A stretch of DNA of 64,000 nt from Chondrosia reniformis (lineage: Eukaryota > Porifera > Demospongiae > Chondrillida > Chondrillidae), in contig OX359193.1 of NCBI GenBank assembly GCA_947172415.1, forward strand, positions 4,644,501-4,708,500. Direction: 5' to 3'. Shown here one piece after another: positions 59,101-64,000 of this stretch (position 1 is its first letter; each line of letters begins with the position of its first letter). The translations under genes and the position numbers were made by a program. Below the pieces are notes generated by a model. That model saw only the letters and a program-made list of their open reading frames with translations. It was not told the DNA's origin and ran no database searches.

Positions 59101-62100
59101 CTTAAGTAAGTACACAAAGTACATACGTACATGATTCTTTCAAATTAAAAAATAATTATATAAAAGAATTAAAATAGCGTCATCCATAAAATCATACAAC
59201 TATAGATGACATTAAAAAATCCAAATGTCGACATATGATATCAAAATGTCCTGTTTTGCCTTTGGTTCACTTGAGCACAATCTAATTTCAATATCTTCTC
59301 CTGACTTTTGCAAAACTCTATGAAACCATCCAAAATTATCACAGCAGTTGCTTTCCTCTGATATGCATCCTCTTCCATCCCACAGAGAATTATTCCAGGA
59401 CACTTCCATGGGTTGCGGTTTATTCACAAATCCAGTTTCACAATAATAATAATTATGCACAAATGATGGAACATAGCTTCGAGTGTTTTGATTTGGCACA
59501 TCACAAGGACACCTACTCTGTACTGGTGCTCTTTCATAGAACCCCGAAGCTAAGCTCCAAATGTGCTTCCTCGAGTCACCCAGTGTTATAGACAGACCAT
59601 CTAAGTAAGCATCATTTATGGTCACCCTGGGATTATTAATGAAAGCTTTTGTTGAACCAACTTGATATCCTTTAAATTTGCCACAGATATGAGTAAATCG
59701 CTTACCAGGGCCAAACTTAAGGGAAGAACAACCAATGTTATGTAAACCTCCACAAGCACGCCTATCTGATGTAGGATCACTTATTTCTCTCAAGTGGCTT
59801 GGACATCGAGACTCTTTGGCATCCATGTCTAGATAAACCACACGTTGCCATTTCTTACTTTCAATTCCACAAAGCTTGATGCTTTGAGCAGATATTGCGG
59901 TCTCGTAATCTTTTATAAGACTTCTAACATGTTTGATTTCACTACGTAGTTCATGAACACTCTTTTGAAATGTAGAGTTAACTCTTTCAATGCCAGCTGT
60001 CATTTTACCAATATCTAAATTGGCATAGTTAATGGCACTACCTGCAACCAGGACAAAAAGACCTGGAGGCAGTTTTCCCTCACTTGGTAATCCTTTCAGA
60101 CCTTTTTCACCAGGATCACCTTTTGGACCAACTGGACCACTTTCACCAGGAGTGCCTTTTTCACCTGGGACTCCTGGCTCCCCTGGATGTCCTATTGGTC
60201 CTTCTATGCCAGGTGAACCGATGGGGCCAGCCATACCAATTCTACCATTGGGACCTCTTCTACCGGGTGCCCCCCTCAATCCAGCTGGGCCAGGTACACC
60301 TTTTGAATTTGTATACTTTGGCATACTGTTCGAAACTGATTTAGAAAGGTCAGAATGGAAAGGAACACTACGAGAGGGTACAGATGATTCTTCTTCCCAG
60401 GAGGAAACAGAGTTAAAGGACTGAACCCTATCCAATTCTACTTCTTGTACAGCAGCACAACAATACCACAACAACAGAATGATACATTCACTAAGGAATA
60501 ACATAACTCAATATATTTTGGCTATCCCATACAATACAATATTGTAGCCCTACTCATCTTTAGCTACGTATGTAGATCCCTGACTGTTATAGCAATTACT
60601 ACTACAATCATCAAAAGCCCTAATTGGTCATTTCATAATGTAGGTAACCACAACAATTATGGAGGTTTCAACCACTCCCATAACCACTTAGAGCAAATTT
60701 AAGTGGAGTAAGACTAATGCAAAGTGAACCAACTAAAAATTGTCTTATTAGGTAATTAGGACAACTCCATACAGCTTCCATACTATATAGCTGCCATTGC
60801 TTGTTAGTATGGCAAAAATACACAATGTAGGTTATAATGTGTATTGTGTAATATAGCTAATACTTAAATGTATTTATTAGCATAGTTCTTTTAATTTCAT
60901 ATGTATGTAGCAGACTTGAAATTATGGGAATTTTAAGTTCTACATGTTTTCAAGTAAGGTCTCAGCTCCTTGGCAAGGAAATGAAATATTCAACTAACTA
61001 TGTTTATAAGTTTAACAAAGTTTAAGTGAAGAAAAGATGTTGTATAAACAGAAACAAGTAGGAATGGCAGCAACTACATAGAATAATTAATTATATGCAT
61101 TGAATAGGCGAAACAGTGGTAGTAATTACAGTTGTATAACATACGTAGGTAGTTGTGATGAAAAAGGTTTTTATAAATATTGCCATTTTTGCATGCAAAT
61201 CAAAATCCTTTAAAGAAAGAATTTTGTGATTCATAATAATTTAGCCCAGTAAAGTTGTTAGATAAGCATATTGACTAGTCACAGGTTGGATGCCACGTCT
61301 GTCATTATTATGTTTCTTAAAATAGTCTAAACAGGTCAATGTTTGAATGTATAACATAAATAACTATGTAAGTAAGAATATAGTAAAACTAACATACGTA
61401 TGTTCTGCAGAAGGTAAAATACTCTAGATGATACAACAACAAACGAACAGGAATGTCCCTTCAGCCAGGGGCTGGTCCCTGGAAGATCAGCCTGGATGAA
61501 GGGTCATTCCTATTAAAAAAAAACAAAATACGTATAATCCCTAAAATGCATCTACAACTTATGTTTCAAGAATAAAGATACTTGTACTGTATTTGTACAA
61601 TGACTCACTAATGCCAATTTCTCAAAAACAAGGAAGACAACATTACTTTGCCATGTCTGTTCAAATAATTAAATTGTTACAATCATGTTTACATTTAAAA
61701 TAATTGTATAGTGCAGCTTGGCATGAGGCAGGTAAGAATCTCTTGCTTACTGTATATCACTCATCTTTGAGATGGTTTGTTGCTGAAGAAGACCCCCAGG
61801 GTCGAAATGTTTAAGTCTCTAAAAGAACCAAGTGGTTTCTAGACGTTCAAAAGACTAAAGATAAACCATCTCAAAGATAGGTTTGGCGCAGTGCAGTATA
61901 TCACTCAGTCATACAATGCTTGGCTAACCTAAGACGTAGGCGGGAGAAGGAACATCCACAAGCCTGTCTTCACTAGCTAAAATATCTTGAACGAGAGTGC
62001 ACATGTTCATAAAGGTCTTTGCTACCATGGGCAATTCCACGTTTCCCCAGTTGTAAGATCGCTTGTCCTCATCTTGTCCATTTTCTTTAGCCAGTGACTG

Positions 62101-63580
62101 CTCAAAGTACCGTATTAAGCCCAACATTTGATTGGCCACAGATTTCTACAATATATTTTAACATACAATGATATCCACAGAAGAGATTTATCTGCTATTA
62201 CAGTTACAAAATATTGTAGCAATATATAGTGCACAGAATTACATAAGAACACATTGATATCCTCATCTTTTACCTCTGGATTTTACCACCCACTCATATC
62301 TCACTGCACAATGAGTAATGAAGGAACCTAAGTTCACTTGATGGGAACAGACTATCCGGCCCCTTAGCCATTCAAAAAGATTGGCAAGCCATAAACAGCT
62401 GTCCTTTCCTTGTTAGGACAGTGTAGTCACGTGGCCAGCCTTTCCTTTATTGCCTATTTTTTAGCCCCCCATCTGTGGCATTTGGGGGTGCCCCCTTCTT
62501 CCTATGCCAGTGGAATCTGACTCATCTGCACAGCATACGATGGAAGTTTGACCCATGATTCTATCGTTGATTGTGCACTTCAGGAGCATGAGTAGGTGGG
62601 GTAAAGTCCAGAGTCAAAGGATATCAAAGTTTTAAGATAGGTAACAGGTTATAAAGTCCCTATTATTCCAATGTCTTACGGGGTCAAAAGTGAATATTGA
62701 TCCTTGCCTCTGCATCCCTGGTTTACTGTGAGAAAGAATATTCCTAACACTTCCAGTAACAGCATCAGTGCTAATGAAATCCCATAAACTGCTTACATCA
62801 ACCAACAGTCCACTTCTTCTTACTTTAACAAAATGTGTAGCTATGCTGTAGTCATTCTTCTTTTCATTGGATTTGCTTCCCTTATCGTCTTTTGGATGTG
62901 CATTACTTGAATCAGAAATCTCCATGTCCTCCGGAACATGTGGTAGAGCGCCAACTGTTTTCTTCCCTCTGGAAGCTGGTAAAGCTGGAGGGGTTACAGT
63001 AGGATGTTGGGTGCTGCCTCTAACAGAGTCGCTGTCTTGCAAATCATGATACTTATCTGGGAGGGGGACTGGTGAAGAGGGGGGATGATCTTCAATGGAT
63101 GTTAAGTGATTGTGTCCAAATAGGGGTTTAGGTAATCGTAAAAGTACTGATGTTCCTCGAAAGTGAAGTTGGCCAACGCTTGCTAAGAATTGTTGTAAAG
63201 TGATTCCTCCAGATTTTAGTGTGAATTTACTAAATACCATAAAAGTGATTTGTATTAACTTTTACACACTTAAAAATGAAACTTAAGCTAAATATAATGT
63301 ATAGAAATGCATATGAATAGTCGCCATATTCATCATTTCATATAATGGGACAGCACTGTACCACATTTGTATAAACATAGCGTATGCGTGAATAAAATGA
63401 CTGACAAAAGAAATATGTATTGAGGAGGTAAAGATGTCAGTAAATACTCACCTGAACTGTTCCTTTGAAATTTTTTCAACTGATTCCTTATCTAAGCTGA
63501 TGCGCTTCCCCTCATAAATATCTTTTGCCAGTTGACTACATTCAAAAGGTACAAACATGCTACGTACATGCAGGTCACGC
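56180..63580 (-). CDS. PPP-family Ser/Thr protein phosphatase
   Basis: Exons on the minus strand: 63580-63452, 63229-62680, 62145-61929, 58693-58563, 58272-58166, 57947-57845, 57468-57326, 57022-56927, 56787-56703 and 56299-56180. From ATG 63558 the joined frame is 1,659 nt, 552 aa, with no stop. Further 5' exons may lie outside the window, because the first exon is open upstream. All PPP metal-binding motifs are intact: GDFHGN (about 292-297), GDYVDRG (324-330), RGNHE (355-359) and SHGG (409-412). The catalytic domain fills the C-terminal half. The first 290 residues (Ser/Pro-rich, [22 protein letters not shown]) match no domain I know. The large intron 61928-58694 holds a collagen gene. It is not a clear PP1, PP2A, PP2B or PP5. 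Confidence 0.92.
59212..60504 (-). CDS. short-chain (spongin-type) collagen, copy 2, nested
   Basis: Single exon, 430 aa, from ATG 60504. Signal peptide [17 protein letters not shown], then a Ser-rich segment. Exactly 24 Gly-X-Y triplets follow at about 69-140, richer in GEP/GEK/GPK than copy 1. Next is a coiled region with heptad-like spacing ([18 protein letters not shown]), then the C-terminal domain from WQRVVYLDM with conserved [28 protein letters not shown] and GWFHRVL. It lies in the same orientation inside an intron of the phosphatase gene. Equal triplet number and shared domain order show the two collagens are paralogues by duplication. Confidence 0.94.
   Translation of the reverse strand: MLFLSECIILLLWYCCAAVQEVELDRVQSFNSVSSWEEESSVPSRSVPFHSDLSKSVSNSMPKYTNSKGVPGPAGLRGAPGRRGPNGRIGMAGPIGSPGIEGPIGHPGEPGVPGEKGTPGESGPVGPKGDPGEKGLKGLPSEGKLPPGLFVLVAGSAINYANLDIGKMTAGIERVNSTFQKSVHELRSEIKHVRSLIKDYETAISAQSIKLCGIESKKWQRVVYLDMDAKESRCPSHLREISDPTSDRRACGGLHNIGCSSLKFGPGKRFTHICGKFKGYQVGSTKAFINNPRVTINDAYLDGLSITLGDSRKHIWSLASGFYERAPVQSRCPCDVPNQNTRSYVPSFVHNYYYCETGFVNKPQPMEVSWNNSLWDGRGCISEESNCCDNFGWFHRVLQKSGEDIEIRLCSSEPKAKQDILISYVDIWIF
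61450..61510. repeat. 61-bp hairpin
   Basis: GGAATGTCCCTTCAGCCAGG pairs with the reversed 61491-61510 (18 of 20). The loop contains a second small stem (CCAGGGGCTGGTCCCTGG). A run of A follows. Confidence 0.65.
61763..61895. repeat. hairpin repeat with hammerhead-like core, 12-bp flanking repeat
   Basis: Arm ATCTTTGAGATGGTTT (61763-61778) pairs perfectly with 61863-61878. CTGAAGA, a GACCC/GGGTC hairpin and GAAA follow at 61783-61806. Direct repeats GTATATCACTCA at 61752-61763 and 61896-61907 look like a target duplication. Confidence 0.7.
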
Positions 63581-63632
63581 CTATACAATAATGGGGTAGG
63601 GATTTCTTTGTACTGCATCCAAATTATGATAA

Positions 63633-63739
63633 CTTGAAGAACATTTGGAGATGCAGCTGAATCACTGAAGTAGATTCACAGGATTGAAACACTTGACCAT
63701 GAACACAAGAAGAAGAACCATCTCCAAATGCTCTTCAAG
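63633..63739. repeat. hairpin repeat with degenerate hammerhead-like core
   Basis: Twenty-one-base arms (CTTGAAGAACATTTGGAGATG and its complement at 63719-63739, one mismatch). The loop has CTGAAGTAGATT and GGATTGAAACACTTG, a weaker version of the motif. Confidence 0.6.
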
Positions 63740-64000
63740 CCTAGGGTGTCCCATCTTTATCACCCCTATACAGTATACATGTACATGTAAATGTGTAAAT
63801 TTACAGCTTCAAAGCAGATATCAGATTTCATGACATACAGTACTACCCACTTAATAGGCCACAATTAATTTTGGAAACTTTTGGCCTATTATCTGTTTTG
63901 GCCATATATCGAAATCGAATTCCTTACTAATTACACAGTACACAGTTAATTTTATCTTCTGGCGATCTTGAGTTCCCAATTACGTGAAAAATGCCCTGCA
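63740..64000. other. no gene recognised
   Basis: Window end. It may be intron or 5' flank of the phosphatase gene. Confidence 0.4.

Larger units (their letters stand above)
60505..61928 (-). other. intron of phosphatase gene with repeats
   Basis: Upstream of the nested collagen. It contains the hairpins at 61450-61510 and 61763-61878 and should also contain the collagen promoter. No exon found. Confidence 0.6.

Noticed and set aside
60032..60424. Pro-rich plus-strand ORF
   Set aside because: It is the complement of the Gly-X-Y repeat of the collagen gene.

Overview
Organism. This is a eukaryotic animal genome window, most likely from a sponge (Porifera). Genes carry GT-AG introns. Two intact genes encode proteins of the short-chain, spongin-type collagen family known from demosponges: 24 Gly-X-Y triplets, then a Cys-rich C-terminal domain. 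The window is AT-rich and loaded with transposable-element carcasses, MITE-like hairpins and tRNA-derived repeats. I cannot name the species.

Layout. Positions 1-48,130 are almost entirely mobile DNA. In order they hold a Tc1-type fragment (1,070-1,461, -), a RecQ-like helicase remnant (1,953-2,885, -), a complete Merlin/IS1595-type transposon with 8-bp target duplications, long inverted repeats and a two-intron transposase (3,411-6,048), and an APE-type non-LTR retrotransposon with a PHD-finger ORF1 (6,922-11,150, -). Next come a pogo-derived MITE and an inverted pair of tRNA-derived repeats (11,156-12,320), a Helitron Rep remnant (14,306-15,850, -), a multi-exon RAG1-like gene with RING, ZFA and a D-D-E core, broken by stops and an insertion (17,700-22,762, -), and a second Helitron N-terminus with a 2A-like leader (25,090-26,430, -). 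A piggyBac transposase carcass (27,631-33,276, +) is split by two retrotransposon insertions. A pogo-like composite transposon (33,341-39,746) carries a HIRAN-Ulp1 protease gene, with its protease half amplified in three 1,523-bp tandem units. A nest of ISL2EU-like pieces follows (40,193-46,830): two SWIM-domain proteins, one with a YqaJ nuclease, and two transposases. A retroelement C-terminus (46,965-48,122, -) ends the mobile half.

Positions 48,235-63,580 are the host part. It holds EXOSC9/Rrp45 (10 exons, +, 409 aa, fully reconstructable), one short-chain collagen gene (54,507-55,805, -), and a PPP-family Ser/Thr phosphatase gene (10 exons, -, 552 aa in the window). A second collagen gene (59,212-60,504, -) lies inside one phosphatase intron. 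Reading frames across all inferred exons of EXOSC9 and the phosphatase close without a stop, which supports both models.

How the parts relate. The host genes are unrelated housekeeping, signalling and matrix genes. The mobile half is layered insertion. Most insertions sit inside earlier elements, and most genes carry one or a few disabling changes, so copies look moderately young. The most notable items are the poriferan RAG1-like gene and the HIRAN-Ulp1/pogo composite. A set of short hairpin repeats sharing a hammerhead-core-like motif is also worth a look.
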